NCBI GenBank assembly: GCA_004369045.1
Contig: ML213510.1
Location: forward strand, 942,736 to 1,006,735
DNA length: 64,000 nucleotides
Direction: 5' to 3'
DNA from: Heliocybe sulcata
Taxonomy: Eukaryota; Basidiomycota; Agaricomycetes; Gloeophyllales; Gloeophyllaceae
In this document: in pieces, positions 47,411 to 59,679 of the stretch
Layout of the letters: every line of letters begins with the position of its first letter
Position numbering within the stretch: position 1 is the first letter of the stretch
Position numbers and translations under genes: made by a program
Notes under the pieces: model-generated
The model's database searches: none
Seen by the model: the letters and a program-made list of their open reading frames with translations, nothing else
What the model was told of the DNA's origin: nothing

Positions 47411-50400
47411 ATGGCAGCGAAGCAGCAATACCGCATCGGCGTCGACGTCGGAGGTACCAACACAGACGGTGTCCTGCTCTCGCTGTCGGCTTCATCTGCT
47501 TCCCAGCCCAATCGTGGTGTCCTGGCAAGCTTCAAGTCGCCCACCACGCCCGACGTGACCAGCGGGATTGAGAGCGCAGTGAGGGCTGTGCTTGAGCAAA
47601 GTGGGGTGAACCCCAGTGATGTTGGGAGCTTGATGATCGGAAGTGAGTGGTCATTTGGTCGTGGTCGTGTCTTGCTGCGACTGACGAGTGTCTGAAATGC
47701 CACAGCTACGCATTTTATTAACGCAGTCGTTGAACACGATGTGCGTCGGTTGTCGAAGGTCGCCGTCATAAGGTTGGGTGCGCCCTATACCGAGGTGTGA
47801 CGTGCATTCTCATAGTCCAGGCGTACCTTACCCACATACACATCCCTGCCTTGTAGGAATGTCCGCCGTTTTTAGATTTTCCAGGTCCCCTGCGCGCTAT
47901 CATGGACGGCCACGTTGCGATCCTCAAAGGTGGACTGCATATTGACGGAAAGCTCATTAACGAGGTATGTTTACCTCGCTTTTCTCTCATGAACTTGCTT
48001 CGCGTTGTTTGCCGACCTCCATATTTACAGATAGACGAAGCGGAGATCGTCAAGGAATGTAAAATCATTAAAGAGAAGAATATAAAGGCCGTGGCAATCG
48101 TAGGAATCTTCTCGTCGCTGGACCGGCAGGATGTATGTTTTGTTCTACCCCATCGCCTGAGCCTTAGCGATGCCTAAGCAACGCTCGCTGGATGTGTACT
48201 TTGCTAACTTGCGTACCCCTTTCCAGGGCACGTCGCAAGAAGAACGGGCACGTGCGATTATAGAGCGCGAGCTTGGCACGGACTCACATGTCGTCTGCTC
48301 TCGTGAAGGTCAGCATATATATACACTATTCAACTCCATGTCTGAGATATATTGTTTACATGCTTCTTCAGTTGCTAATCAGGGTTTACTCGAGCGAGAG
48401 AATGCTACCATTCTGAATGCGTCCATCCTCGCCTTCGCCCGACGCACTATCGCGTCCTTCCGTCGAGCCATGGGTCGTGTCGGCCTGACCTGCCCCTTGT
48501 AAGCATCTATTTATGCTCAAGTATATGATTGTCCATCGAACTAAGGCCCGATGAGGTTTCTAACCCAAAATGATGGGACGCTCACGACCGCTCGCGAAGC
48601 GGCGCGGCTGCCAATCCGGACTTTTGCGAGCGGCCAGACGAACAGTATGCGTGGCGCTGTAAGTTTTACAGTGTTCTCCTTACCTTTAAGAAGCTGACCG
48701 CTGCCTTTGGATATCACAGAGCTATCTGGCTGGACTCAGCTCATCCACATCCGAGGTGGCCAAGAAAGGGGGCAGTATAATCGTGGTGGACGTCGGTGGC
48801 ACGACCACCGATGTTGGAGTGGTACGTTTCGTCGCTACCCGGTAGTATATGCGCGTTAAGAGTCGCTGCATAGCTTCTTCCGAGTGGGTTCCCTCGACAA
48901 GCAGCAGCCTTCATCTCCGTCGGCGGAGTACGCACGAATTTTAGCATGCCGGACGTACAGAGTATAGGATTGGGCGGAGGCAGTATCGTAAGTCGTGTTC
49001 GTATTTCAATTCACTAAATCGCGATAGGATGACGCTCTTCCAGGTTCGCACCGTGAAGGACGAGAATGGTGTAAAAGTGACAGTTGGCCCAGAGTAAGTA
49101 TCCCAACTATGTGTTATCCCCCCTTGGATGGCCAAGTTTGTATGGCAGACCGGAGGGCCTTGTCATATCTCCCGATATCGAACCCGACAGACTCTCGAAC
49201 TGACAAATCCATAAGCTCTACTGGTTACAGGCTCCTAACAGAAGGTCTAGTTTTCGGCGGCTCCACCCGTACCGCGACAGATATCGCAGTCGCGGCCGAC
49301 TCATCTCTGAACATTGGAGACGTGGAAAAGGCCAAGGTAGCGTTCAGTGGAGAAGAGTTGAAGGGAGCGCAGGAGTGTGTGAAGAAGCTATTGGAGGATG
49401 TGGTGAGTGTAACTTGTCAACTTCGTCCGCAGTCTTGTTGACACTGGGCTTATAGATTGACAGAATGAAGACTAGCCCGGAACCTGCTACGGTGTTGCTA
49501 GTTGGGGGCGGTAGCGTGATTGCACCTGAGGCTTTGAATGGAGTATCCGGTACGTTGGTATCGGGCTTGCTTGCGTCGTCTATTGACTATCATTATTATT
49601 GTTTCGGGAACGTAGAACTCATTAAGCCCCCCTTGTTCTCGTGCGCAAACGCTGTTGGAGCCTGTGTTGCCAATGTCTCTGGCGAACTTGGTATGGTCCA
49701 AGGTTTCCGTATATGGCATTATCTACATGGTCCTTCTAGATACCATCGAAATCTTGGAAGATAGGAAGTTGGAAGATGTGGTGGAGAAGGCTAAGGCGCT
49801 TGCTGTCGAGAGAGCCGTCAAGAATGGCGCAAAGAAGGAGACGGTGAAAGTGGTAGAAGTGGAGAATCTTCCGGTTCAGGCAGGTACCCTCTTCAAAGCA
49901 AATGGTGTCCTTGCTCTTACTCTTATCACTAGTACGTAACAATCAAGGCTACTCGGCTTATAGTGCGAGCTGTGGGAGAACTGGATGCAGAAGCCATTCC
50001 AGCTGGCTCCACCGTCGTCGAGGAAGCCGAAGAGTCGGAAGAAGGCTACCAGGAGGCAGAGAAGGAAGCAGTCAAAGATGCAGGTTTCGTCGAGGAGAAG
50101 GTTGATATCCCCACGTATCGCCCTACGGTCAATGAGGCAGGCGAGTGGGTAGTGAGCGAAGTAGACCTATCATGGATTCAGGAAGGCTGTGGTATCTTGG
50201 GCACTGGCGGCGGTGGGAGTCCCTATCCGCCCTTCATCATGCGAGTATAGCCGCGTGGAAACATCAACTATGGGCGCTGATGGGATATTCATAGGGCACG
50301 TCAAATCCTACGGGAAGGAGGATGCATCAAGGTCATTTCTTCAGAGTCGCTTCCTGACGATGCTATGGTACGATAGGTTCCAGGTTTCCTCATTTGTCAT

Positions 50401-52319
50401 TCTCATCTAACCAATCACGAAAGATATTCCGAGGCCATTTTGTAAGTTGACCTGGCGCCGCTGACCAGAAGCCCATCGTGTACGGTTCTAGATCTTCCCT
50501 GACTGCCTCTGTAGATGGGAAGCCCGTCGGTATCCAATGAACGACTACAAGGCGGAACGGAAGTCGAAACTGCTTGTCGTAACTTAATGAAATTCATAAA
50601 CGCTGAAAAGCCGGCAGCGGTCATATCGTGAGTGATTTGCTGCTTGGATTTCCATACTAGACCTAATAGGTACATCCAGCGATGAAATTGGTGGAGGGAA
50701 CGGCATACAACCAATGATCTTGGCTTCCGCGAAGCATCTTGAGTGAGTTGAATTGCCTGATGTATGACGAATTGCACTAAATGTACAACCCAATCGGCGT
50801 CTCCCTTGAAGTATACCAGTGTATGTGTATTGGGCACGTTGTTCCCGTCGAGACAATGATTCTGAGATCCAATCAGGTTTGATGGTGATCTCATGGGTCG
50901 TGCCTATCCGCAGATGTGGTGTGTATGGTGATCGTGGCCACGATTGTCTCATTGCTTATTTGATGAGATCAGGCAGAGCCTTCCGGCTGCTTTCTCGGTG
51001 CCGGCTAGTCTCACTCCGTGCGCCATCGCAGATGGTGTCAACAATTCAATAGTGAGCTTTGTTGATTTGAATGAGATGCATCTTGCGGTTCTGAGCTCTA
51101 CTATTTACAGGTCCTGCCTTCCACGTCCGACCAGTTTATGGTAGAAACAATGTGAGAACATCTCGAGGCAGGCTAATTTTGACCCAACTGATGTTCTTCG
51201 CAGACTTCGTGGCGTATGCACCACTTTAGGCAGCAGAGCGGGCGTAAGTATGGTGCCTCTGAGCGCGAAGATCTGTCGTGAATACGGCGTAACCCGAACA
51301 GTATCTCAGGTGAGGAGTCCTCTGGACGGATAGCTTGATGCGATGATTCATACTCCTCCAAAGGCGTGGAGGCTTGGGAGAGCTGTCGCACAATGCCGTG
51401 CGAAGAGGTGAGGTCTTAGGTCCAATGATGGAGATGTTACTGACGCGTACCTGGCATCTTGTATCATGAACGCAGTGATCTGGGAGGCATACCTAAGGCT
51501 ATTTTAAATCTGCAGAACGGCAAATGCCTTTTCATTGGCAAGGTAGTGGGAATTGAGCGGGAAGTGAGAGCAGGCTTTACGGTATGTTCCATATAACCTA
51601 ATCTGTCCATATGATGCCGAACATTCGTCGCCACAGTGGGGCTCTGTTACCAGTGAGATTCCCACTGCACGCTTTAGGAATTATTCACTGAGCAAGTCAA
51701 CGCGTCATGAATGATAGTGGCACCGCTGGCAACCGAAGAGGAAGAAAATAGAGTCTCTGAGCAGTCGCAAGACGAGCTGGTGATGAAAGACGCGACGCTG
51801 CGTATTGAATTCCAGAACGAAAACTTACGCGCCGACCTAACCACCTCGGACGGGAAGAAGGAGGTCAGCGACTCTATCTCAGCTGCCCTAATCTATCCTA
51901 ATTGTCCAACCCTGTATCACGCAGCTCCTCGCAGTCGTCCCGGACTTGATTACAGTGCTCGACTCCCAGTCTGGCTCAGCACTGGGGACGCACGAGTACC
52001 GCTACGGTGTACGTGGTGGTTGCCACCTGTTCGCTATCATGGTGTCTGTGCTGATTGAATGGCTGTGGCACAGCTCCGTGTTACAGTGATCGGACTTGCT
52101 GGGCATCCGCTTTGGTCCACTAAGGAAGGTCTGCAGACAGGGGGCCCGGCAGCCTTCGGGTGAGTGAGGTCGAGGCTCCAGACGAGGGATTTCGGTCTTC
52201 TAACGTACGGACACTGTGGTCCTCGTGTTTTCAGATTGGATCTGCCATACAAGCCTATAGGCCTTTACCGCGAGCCTGTGGGGGTCATCGAGGAGTACGG
52301 ACCTGCGTCCCGAAAGTAG
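47411..52319 (+). CDS. Hydantoinase/oxoprolinase A domain fused to DUF917 (S-Me-THD-like) domain
   Basis: The first half is an actin-fold hydantoinase A unit: QYRIGVDVGGTNTDGVLLSL, GTTHFINAVVEHDVRRLSKV, RLGAPYTEECPPFLDFPGPL, ATILNASILAFARRTIASFR, LTQNDGTLTTAREAARLPIR, VVDVGGTTTDVG, VGGVRTNFSMPDVQSIGLGG and STRTATDIAVAADSSLNIGD. The second half starts DLSWIQEGCGILGTGGGGSP and matches DUF917, with ARQILREGGCIKVISSESLP, GGTEVETACRNLMKFINAEK, NGIQPMILASAKHL, GVNNSIVLPSTSDQFMVE and a C-terminal PAAFGLDLPYKPIGLYREPV. About 950 aa with some twenty introns, one of them GC-AG. Related enzymes use ATP to open cyclic amides (5-oxoproline, hydantoins), but the DUF917 function is not settled. All exon joints found keep frame, so it looks intact. 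The substrate is unknown. Confidence 0.86.
50241..50294 (+). other. GC-AG intron in the hydantoinase/DUF917 gene
   Basis: The donor reads GCGAGT after ATCAT, and the acceptor ends TTCATAG. Removal of these 54 nt joins PPFIM to ARQILREGG, which is the conserved DUF917 sequence. The nearby GTATAG donor, three nt downstream, would throw the frame off. Confidence 0.75.
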
Positions 52320-52731
52320 CTGTGCCATTATCATGTGCAACGTCGCCCGGACCAAGGCAGATACGGGTGTTCCAAGTAGAAAACGGAGGCGACGCGTGAA
52401 GGCTAGGAGAACGATGGTGCATTCGATCTATGTATGCCAGATAGAGATAGATCTACAATTCTACGACATTAGTGTATAGGAAGTAAGGAAGCTGCCTGAT
52501 AAATATGTACGGGTACTGGTTCGATAAATACGTGCGAGATGCGGTAAGAGATACAGAAGCATGCGTGTAGTGTACATGCGAGCGAGCAGGTGCGTATTAG
52601 TATATACGATGCGAGGCGAACGAGGGTGGTACTTTTGAGGCTGTTTGGAATAGCGAAGTTAGGGATAAATAGTGCTTGCGGCGGGTCGGGTCGTTTCAAC
52701 GGGCGTGACGTGGAATTTGCATTAGGCATGA

Positions 52732-53304
52732 TCAGTGTCGCCGGCCTCCTGCGACGCGCTTGTAGTCTTCCTGCTTGCTCTTGAGGCCCTCGAGGAGGTT
52801 ATAGATGATCTGGCGCACAGTGGGCATGTACTGGCCAAGGACCTGCGGGGACGGGTCCTCTGCGAGGCACTGCTCGAGGACATTGCGCAGCTCCTTTGGA
52901 ACAGCGTAGACATCGCTTTGGGAGATGATATTTAGAGGCGAATATCATGACGCGATATGACTGGATTTTCACCTCATGTCAATGTTATAGCGGGCGAACG
53001 CGGTGACCATGATGTTGAACTCGTTGCCTAGTTGGACATACACGTCGCTGACCTGCGTTTCCGAGACTTGCGCGACACTCCATTGGCGGAGGACCTCTTG
53101 CAATCGCTTCGTGGCAAGTAGGAGGTTCTGCACAGCAGTAGGGACGTCGACCACCGGTGTCTGGTTTGCGTTCAGATACACGATCGATGTCGCGATATAA
53201 AGAGTACTGACCGTCTGCTGTCTCCGGCTATCCGTAGATGACCCTCCTGGCGAGCTCGACACGCCGGACGAATAAGCGTACTTCTGGTATCCTGGACCAG
53301 ACAT
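52732..53304 (-). CDS. Short protein resembling the Bud6/AIP3 N-terminal domain
   Basis: The first exon codes for MSGPGYQKYAYSSGVSSSPG, then STLYIATSIVYLNANQTPVV, VQNLLLATKRLQEVLRQWSV and VYVQLGNEFNIMVTAFARYN. A short intron joins YNIDM to SDVYAVPKELRNVLEQCLAE and DPSPQVLGQYMPTVRQIIYN, and the protein ends KRVAGGRRH. The helical pattern with LLxATKxL, VSDVYVQLGNEFN and NIDMSD recalls the N-terminal part of the actin nucleation-promoting polarity factor Bud6/Aip3. At about 170 aa it lacks the long C-terminal coiled coil that binds formin and actin, so it would be a stand-alone N-terminal unit, perhaps for membrane or cortex targeting. The homology is read by eye and is moderate in certainty. 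Confidence 0.66.
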
Positions 53305-55006
53305 TGCGGGAGTTCTGAGTAGGACTTCCAGGGTGGCAGACGGGTATTATATAGCGCGCAGGGGGAGGCAGGGAAGAAGCTGAGGTGCGGACGCAGCAGC
53401 GGGAATAGAGGGAATTATGGTAGATGAATCGAAGCTAGGGGAGCATGAGGGATGTATAGCATTCTGCTGTCGTGTGTACTTGCTATGCGGCGTCATGGCA
53501 AATTCCGACGCAGAACGGCCAGATCTCCTGACGTAACCCGCCGAAACGTGGTGGCGATGCACGCAGGGCTATGCTGCCAATGATCCTGCTCCTGCCAGCG
53601 CACATCATCTCCTCCTGATTACGGTCGCGCTCTATTTGAAACCAAAAATCGGAGGAGGAACCTGCCTACTCCGTAGAACAATATACAGGTGGAAGTCAAG
53701 TGCAAACGTAGGACAGCAGCGCAACGCTGCCGTTGAAAGAGAACGGCAGTCACAGCGTCAGTGGTATCATCTCTGCACGGCATCCGTATCGGATATATCC
53801 CATACTGATTCACATAACTTCTGCGACGCCGGCGAATACTCCTCTAACAATAACATATCCCTTGGATCTCTCATGCAGTCAAAAGTTAGCGATATTAGGT
53901 TGTCTAGATGCCAGCCACGCTCGATGTATCAAGATCCGCTTAGCGTGCGCTCCCGAACGCGTATCATATGCTCGGTGGCTCTGCAGTGCTCTATTGGAAT
54001 ATTCTCCCGAGGCGACATGCTGCGTCCACAACACAATGTCGCATACCGTCTCCATCCATGTGCAGTGAACCTAAATTCCCTCTCGCGCAGGTGCAGCTGA
54101 CGTTTACGTCCTCACAGCTGATAATCCAGCATGACTCGCACACAACGGGATTCGACTTTCTACGTAGTCTGCTACGTCCTTACGGATCACCAGCGCGGCT
54201 GATCTGAGTGATCTACTAGCGCAACGGCGTGACGATCATGATCGTGGGCAAGTACATGTTGCTGTGTCCCTTGCACTGCATTGGCGTACTTGATTAACCA
54301 GGTACAACCATCATCAAGTAGCCGAATTGGATGATTTGAATCCTTTCAATACCCTTGGGAGACCAGTTCTCCCCGACGCACTGTGAACCGCTGGCTTGAG
54401 GCGGAAGTCGTCAGCGCAATGTCGCGATAGTCCTGGATAGGTCACCCCGTAATCTCAGGTCATGTCGTTGCACCGGCTTACGCAGCCTCCCCCTGTCGCA
54501 CCATCGCCACCCTGCCCACGATACGTGAAGCTCGAAGGTTCCGTCGAGGATGGATCCACAACTGCGTCGAACCTATTCCAGGTACAAGACAACGCGGCGG
54601 TGATGTCTCGGAAACGGGGACTGCGGAGCTTCCGGGTAGCCTATTGCACGGACAGAGCGTCCACAGGAACACCTACACCAAAACATGGAACGCGAAACAA
54701 AGCTGACATCACAGGGATGATTGCATTGCGTCCGCTTCAGTGCTTCAGGTATAACAATAACTGGCTCGATCGTTCCGCCCGGAGACCTAGTTATATTCAA
54801 TCATCATGATCCGAATCAGCTCACCTCCGCCGCCTACCTCGCGGGAGAAGTCGGAACCCTAAGCCCTGTACTTTGTGTCTTGTCCGTACACTGTACACTG
54901 TAACACACAGCACGCAGAAGTGTCGCATGCAACGGCATCATTTCATTAACATGTAATGAAATAGCCCCGTCGTCGGTCTTGAGGCGCATATCTCCGTTGT
55001 TGTGAT
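53305..55006. other. Gene-poor interval
   Basis: About 1.7 kb. Plus-strand frames of 111-154 codons overlap near 53636-54100, and one of 115 codons lies at 54462-54809. None has a recognisable domain, codon regularity or spliceable neighbours. It includes the upstream region of the Bud6-like gene. Confidence 0.45.
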
Positions 55007-56036
55007 CTAGGTGCCGGTACCTGTAGTAGTAGTGGACGGCTTCCGCCTCGGATCCCGGACTTCAGTATCTTTCAAGACTTCTTGGACTTCCTCCTTGAAA
55101 TTAGCCTACGATAATAGTCAGCGATGCAATGAAGTAGCGGAAGAGACGAGGGTCAATATACTGATGGTCCACGCACATTGACGACGTATTCCCGGCACAA
55201 AGGCTCGACTTGTCTCCACGCCCACTTGAACTCGTTCATCATCTTCTCGTACTCACTATAAGCCGCAGGATCGAGGCTCCGCTTCTCGTGAAGTGTGAGG
55301 AACTTGGCGATGCGCAGTCTGATGTCCTTGTTGCTGATGCCGTGGAACTCGGCGATGCTCTTGGGAAACTTGCGGTCGAGCCACTGACGGTGCTCGACCT
55401 CAGCCTTCTCGAGCTCTGCCTTCCGCTGCTGCAGTGGGAGGAGGGTCTGGAGATGGCTGTGTTGCAAGGCGGATAGCTCATTTGATAGCGAGGTGGACGC
55501 AGGATCTTGGTGACTGCGTATGTCGTGATAGAGTCGCTAGAGAATCGCCTCGGTAATATGCTCATAACGGTGTCGTGTACTCTCACCTTCACATCTGGGT
55601 CCCACGTCGTAATCTCAGATGCGAAGTAATCGTCCGTCATTCTTCCCCAGTACGACTCAGCCTGATACTGGAACAACGCATCCAGATCTCTCCTATGCTG
55701 CTCCTTCACCTGACGAATTTGTTCCTTGACGCTCGCGATGGTCTCTGGCTTCGCCACTTCCTCCTCCATCTCCGCCAAGCTTGAGGGCGTCAACCGGCTG
55801 GGACCTCAGCATGGTCTGGTAATGTACCTTGGAAAGTAGGTGCCTTTGTTTTCTAGCAGGAACTGTGTGAAGGCGTGCGTTTCGGCTGCATCACGGAGCT
55901 CGCGGTCGTGCTTGCGTTTCTCAGCGTCGTCCCAGCGGGGGTCGGCGTCGCCGTACGGCTTGTCCGGGAGTTCGTCAGTCAGAGAGAACCCATTTTGGCC
56001 CTTGTATTCTGGATCAGGCTCTCTCAGTGTCGACAT
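55007..56036 (-). CDS. Conserved-looking coiled-coil protein of unknown function
   Basis: Four exons read MSTLREPDPEYKGQNGFSLT, DPRWDDAEKRKHDRELRDAA, THAFTQFLLENKGTYFP, then SLAEMEEEVAKPETIASVKE and QHRRDLDALFQYQAESYWGR, MTDDYFASEITTWDPDVK, RLYHDIRSHQDPASTSLSNE, a charged helical stretch (QQRKAELEKAEVEHRQWLDR), and a C-terminal KDTEVRDPRRKPSTTTTGTG. Introns are 48-70 nt; the first (48 nt) uses a GTTGAC branch-like element shortly before its acceptor. About 260 aa, strongly charged and probably helical. No signal peptide or membrane span. I do not recognise the family. It diverges from ADE1 across 172 nt, so the two may share a promoter. Confidence 0.72.
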
Positions 56037-56208
56037 ACTAGCGGTAGCACAACTAGGAGAACGTCGGTCGGTTGCAGGCTCGACGCGACGAGAGCAGATG
56101 TCGTGATTTGTTTGCCAAATGTGGCGTCCCCGTCACGATCGCAGATCTCTCTTTAACCTTGTCTGCTACTTAGCAAGAGTCTATCTCCCGTCTGTACTTG
56201 CCATAGAC

Positions 56209-57356
56209 ATGGCAGAAACTGCACTGATTCACTCTCACCTGCCTGGCCTCACCCTGCTCTCTAAGGGCAAAGTTCGCGACATTTACACCACCTCCTCGCC
56301 GGAACACCTCCTCTTCGTCGCGTCCGACCGCATCTCCGCGTACGATGTCATTCTCCGCAATGTCCGTCATCCAGTTGCATTCAATCCCAAGTGATACTCA
56401 TGAAGGTGCTTTCCCGACTCTCCCACTCTCAATGTATCTCTGGGCGATTCGACAATAGGGCGTGCCGGACAAGGGCAAGCTCCTCACCCAGATCTCGCTG
56501 TTCTGGTTCGACAGATTAAAGGATGTCATCCCGAACCACTTTGTTACTGCCAATGTTGATGAAATACCGGAGGAGGTTAGACAGTATAAGGATCAGTTGG
56601 AGGGACGGGCGATGCTTGTGAAGAAGGCGAAGGTGGTGCCCCTTGAGGCGATTGTGAGGGGGTACCTGACGGGTGCGTGTACCCTTTGACGGAAGTTGTT
56701 ATGTACATGTGAACGCAAGATGTTGTTAGGTTCTGGATGGGCCGAGTATAAGAAGTCAGGTACCGTCCATGGGGTACACCTGCCAGCTGGTCTTTTGGAG
56801 TCGCAACAGCTGCCCGAGCCCCTCTTCACTCCCTCAACGAAGGCTGAGCAGGGTGCTCATGATGAAAATATATCTCCCGAGACCGGTATGTATAAGTATA
56901 TGACCCACTGAACGACTTGTTAACTCTGAATTCCATTGAACAGCTGCGAAGCTGGTCGGGCAGGAATTATACGACAAAATCTCGTCTGTAGCAGTTCAGC
57001 TCTACAAAAAGGCTGCAGAATACGCCGAATCCCGAGGTCTCATCCTCGCCGACACGAAATTCGAGTTCGGCCTCGTCTCGTCTTCTGAATCTCCTGAGAC
57101 TCTGATCCTAGTGGACGAAGTCCTGACACCTGATTCCTCTCGCTACTGGCCGCTAGAAGGCTACGCTCCTGGTCGCAGCCAGCCGAGCTTTGACAAGCAG
57201 TATCTGCGCGATTGGCTTGTACAGACGGGATTCAAGAAGGGATTGGAGGAGGGCCCGAATGGAGAAGGCTGGTCGATGACTCCTGAGGTGGTCGAAGGAA
57301 CGAGGAGGAGGTACGTTGATGTGGTGAAGATGCTAATGGGGGATGAGAGGGAGTAA
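56209..57356 (+). CDS. ADE1: SAICAR synthetase (phosphoribosylaminoimidazole-succinocarboxamide synthase)
   Basis: The enzyme joins aspartate to CAIR with ATP in purine synthesis. Exon 1 reads [20 protein letters not shown], then [20 protein letters not shown] and [11 protein letters not shown]. An intron (from GTCCGT to AATAG) restores [20 protein letters not shown]. Later blocks are [92 protein letters not shown] and the C-terminal [20 protein letters not shown]. Three introns, about 305 aa, the usual length for fungal Ade1. The domain signatures ([35 protein letters not shown]) are all present. The identification is certain. Confidence 0.97.
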
Positions 57357-57907
57357 GCTCTCGAAAAAAATACGAAACTTCGCGCGGGTATTTGTGGTAA
57401 GAAATTGAGAACTCGCTCCCATGTATCCAGTGTCCTCATTCACAAATGAGCTGTGGCGCTTGCATCTCTGCACCTAGCATGAATTGCCTTTGAAGGCCTA
57501 ACCGGTGAAGACGCGTCTCCATTGGCTCGTGGATTGCCGGGCGTATGGTCTGTCTCTTCCTGCCGCTTCACTGCCACGCCATATTGAGAGGAAATCAATA
57601 ATTTTGGGAGTTTTGAAATAAATAAAAAGTGGCAGACCAAAATCAGGGCAGGACGAGTGAATCCTTGGACCTGGAGCCACACAGGCAAAAATAAGCTGTA
57701 TGATCCCTTTTTATTTCTTTATGCTCTCCCATATTCTCCTCAGTCCAGGTACTCGTCTTGCCTACGGTGCTGCAGACAGCATAATTATCTGACGGAATAA
57801 GCTTGGATCGGCGCACCATCGGGCTACGCACGTGGAGATGTGTCAGCGACGCTTTTGGATTCGGCGTCGGTCATCCCAGCAGGCTTACAGCTTGTCCGTC
57901 TACAGTC
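57357..57907. other. Intergenic, no gene seen
   Basis: This is the spacer between ADE1 and GRX5. An AT-rich stretch around 57595-57640 contains AATAAA-like sequences, which may belong to 3' end formation. No gene is visible. Confidence 0.5.
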
Positions 57908-58672
57908 ATGTTCCGCAGTGCATTCCGGGCTTCAGTATGTCGTTTCCTCATGTTCTTGTCTCATTCTCGCTGAAATCACTGGTTTCCTCGACAGACTTCT
58001 ATCTCGCTAGCTGCTAGACGCACAGCAGCGTCTCGCCGGACCGCACTTTCTCCCGGCTTACAGCTCGCCCGACGGTATCTTTCGGACGATGCGAAACAGA
58101 AGATTCAGCAGGCGGTGGAGTCGACACCAGTGGTTGTCTTTATGAAAGGTGTGCGCTGTCGCTTCTCGTGTAAATGTGTCGAGACTCACTGGTTTGTGTA
58201 GGGACGCCGGATCTGCCACAATGCGGATTCTCGCGAGCGGTGGTGCAAGTGCTGGATCTGCATGGTGTGTCCCCGGAGAAGATGAAGACATATAATGTGC
58301 TGGAGGATTCGGAGCTGAGGACTTCGATCAAGGAGTTCTCGTGAGTATATGTATTCTGCCTCCACGCCTCCAGTCCTCGCCACATCCCAAATCTCCCTAT
58401 ACGAATGTCCTTTTACCAAATTACTCACACCTCCTTGCTTCAGCGATTGGCCAACAGTACCCCAAGTTTACATCAACGGCGAGTTTGTTGGCGGTTGCGA
58501 TATCATCCTTGGCAGTACGTTCCTTGTCCCTCCTCGTCTCCAACTGCCTCGTAATAAGATCTGCTTGTTCCTCCCAGTGCACCAGTCAGGCGAACTCGAG
58601 AACATGCTCGAAAAGGCCGAAGTCATTCCCAAAATCGAATCTGATTCGCCACCGCAAAGCTCGAGCTCATAA
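57908..58672 (+). CDS. GRX5: Mitochondrial monothiol glutaredoxin
   Basis: The N-terminus [20 protein letters not shown] is Arg/Ser-rich without acidic residues for about 38 residues, a typical mitochondrial targeting peptide. The glutaredoxin domain follows: [40 protein letters not shown] (the CGFS active site is at residues 68-71), [20 protein letters not shown] and [20 protein letters not shown]. Grx5 carries a 2Fe-2S cluster with glutathione and passes it on in mitochondrial iron-sulfur assembly. Four introns; the first splits the presequence and the last falls inside the codon for the Met of GMHQ. Length 161 aa. The only oddity is a Ser-rich tail. The identification is certain. Confidence 0.96.
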
Positions 58673-59679
58673 GGTGGATGCGGTATTTCTGCGCTAATGG
58701 AAGGGCTACTTTTCATACTGATATAGATACTGTACGATGCATGGAGGATGTAATAATGCACCTGTTATCGCTTGCTCCCACTACGCACTTGCACGGTTGG
58801 CAATGCTGGAGGCGTTCAGCTCTATGTTGAGCGGCTCGACGCGCGACGTCCATCAAATGCAACGTTATATCAAACGCACAAACAGACGCACTACGTTTAC
58901 GGAATGGCAACAGGAACGTATGGGCAGTATGGCCTTAAGCTACAGGGTACCTACTAGACGCGACGTAGAAAATATAGCCGTTAGCTACAGAGTAAGATTC
59001 ATCAGTAATACAACGGTAGAGAGAGGAGTGCAGAGGGGGCATCACAGACGACAGACTAGGATGGTGCGAGAGAGACAGAACAATGATAACTTGTACAACA
59101 GACGTGAAAGCATTGGGACGCAAGATAGATGATCTCCCTTGAGGAGTATAATACAACACGTGGATGCTGACGGGTTCCGGGAAATAAGATGCGACAGAAG
59201 ATGGAAGCAAAACCATGTGAAGCAAGACGGCCTCCGTGGCCCGAAAGGATATCCAGTGATATTGAGTTGACAGAATATGGCGAATCAGAAATGCGGCCAA
59301 ATGCCGGAGACAGGATGAAGGTCGAAATTTAAAAGGGAATGCATATAAGATGAGACACCGAGAAGAACGTGTATTGATGAGACAAGAGAGATCACGGGAA
59401 GTACCCTCTAGACGGAAGGATGTTGCGGTGGGATGTGACGGTAGGCGGAAAGCGCAATGGGCAAACGAAGAGGTTGTCGGAGGCGTGGGCGTGCCACTCA
59501 GGGTCGGGTAAGATCCGGTAGCACTGTGGCATTGCTGTACAACGACACTAGGGACGTCGGGTGCCACAATGCCACTCCTTGCCGAATTGATGCAAGTGCC
59601 GGTGCCACTCTGAAGACATATATCAGCAAGCGCCTAGTGCGGTGGCATGTTAGACTCTTACCTCCTTCGACTCTGTTCT
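58673..59679. other. Intergenic, no gene seen
   Basis: About 1 kb between the convergent GRX5 (plus) and the next minus-strand gene. A 210-codon minus frame (58935-59567) and a 131-codon plus frame (58737-59132) overlap, but neither has the look of a real protein (no domain, erratic composition), and I leave both out. Confidence 0.45.

Noticed and set aside
55239-55793. Continuous 184-codon minus frame as one exon of the coiled-coil gene
   Set aside because: A 50-nt intron with a good donor and acceptor joins two better-matched coiled-coil segments in a different frame; the continuous frame becomes Ser/Arg-rich and unlike protein.
58935-59567. 210-codon minus-strand frame
   Set aside because: No domain, irregular composition and no start or splice context; it lies in the spacer between convergent genes.
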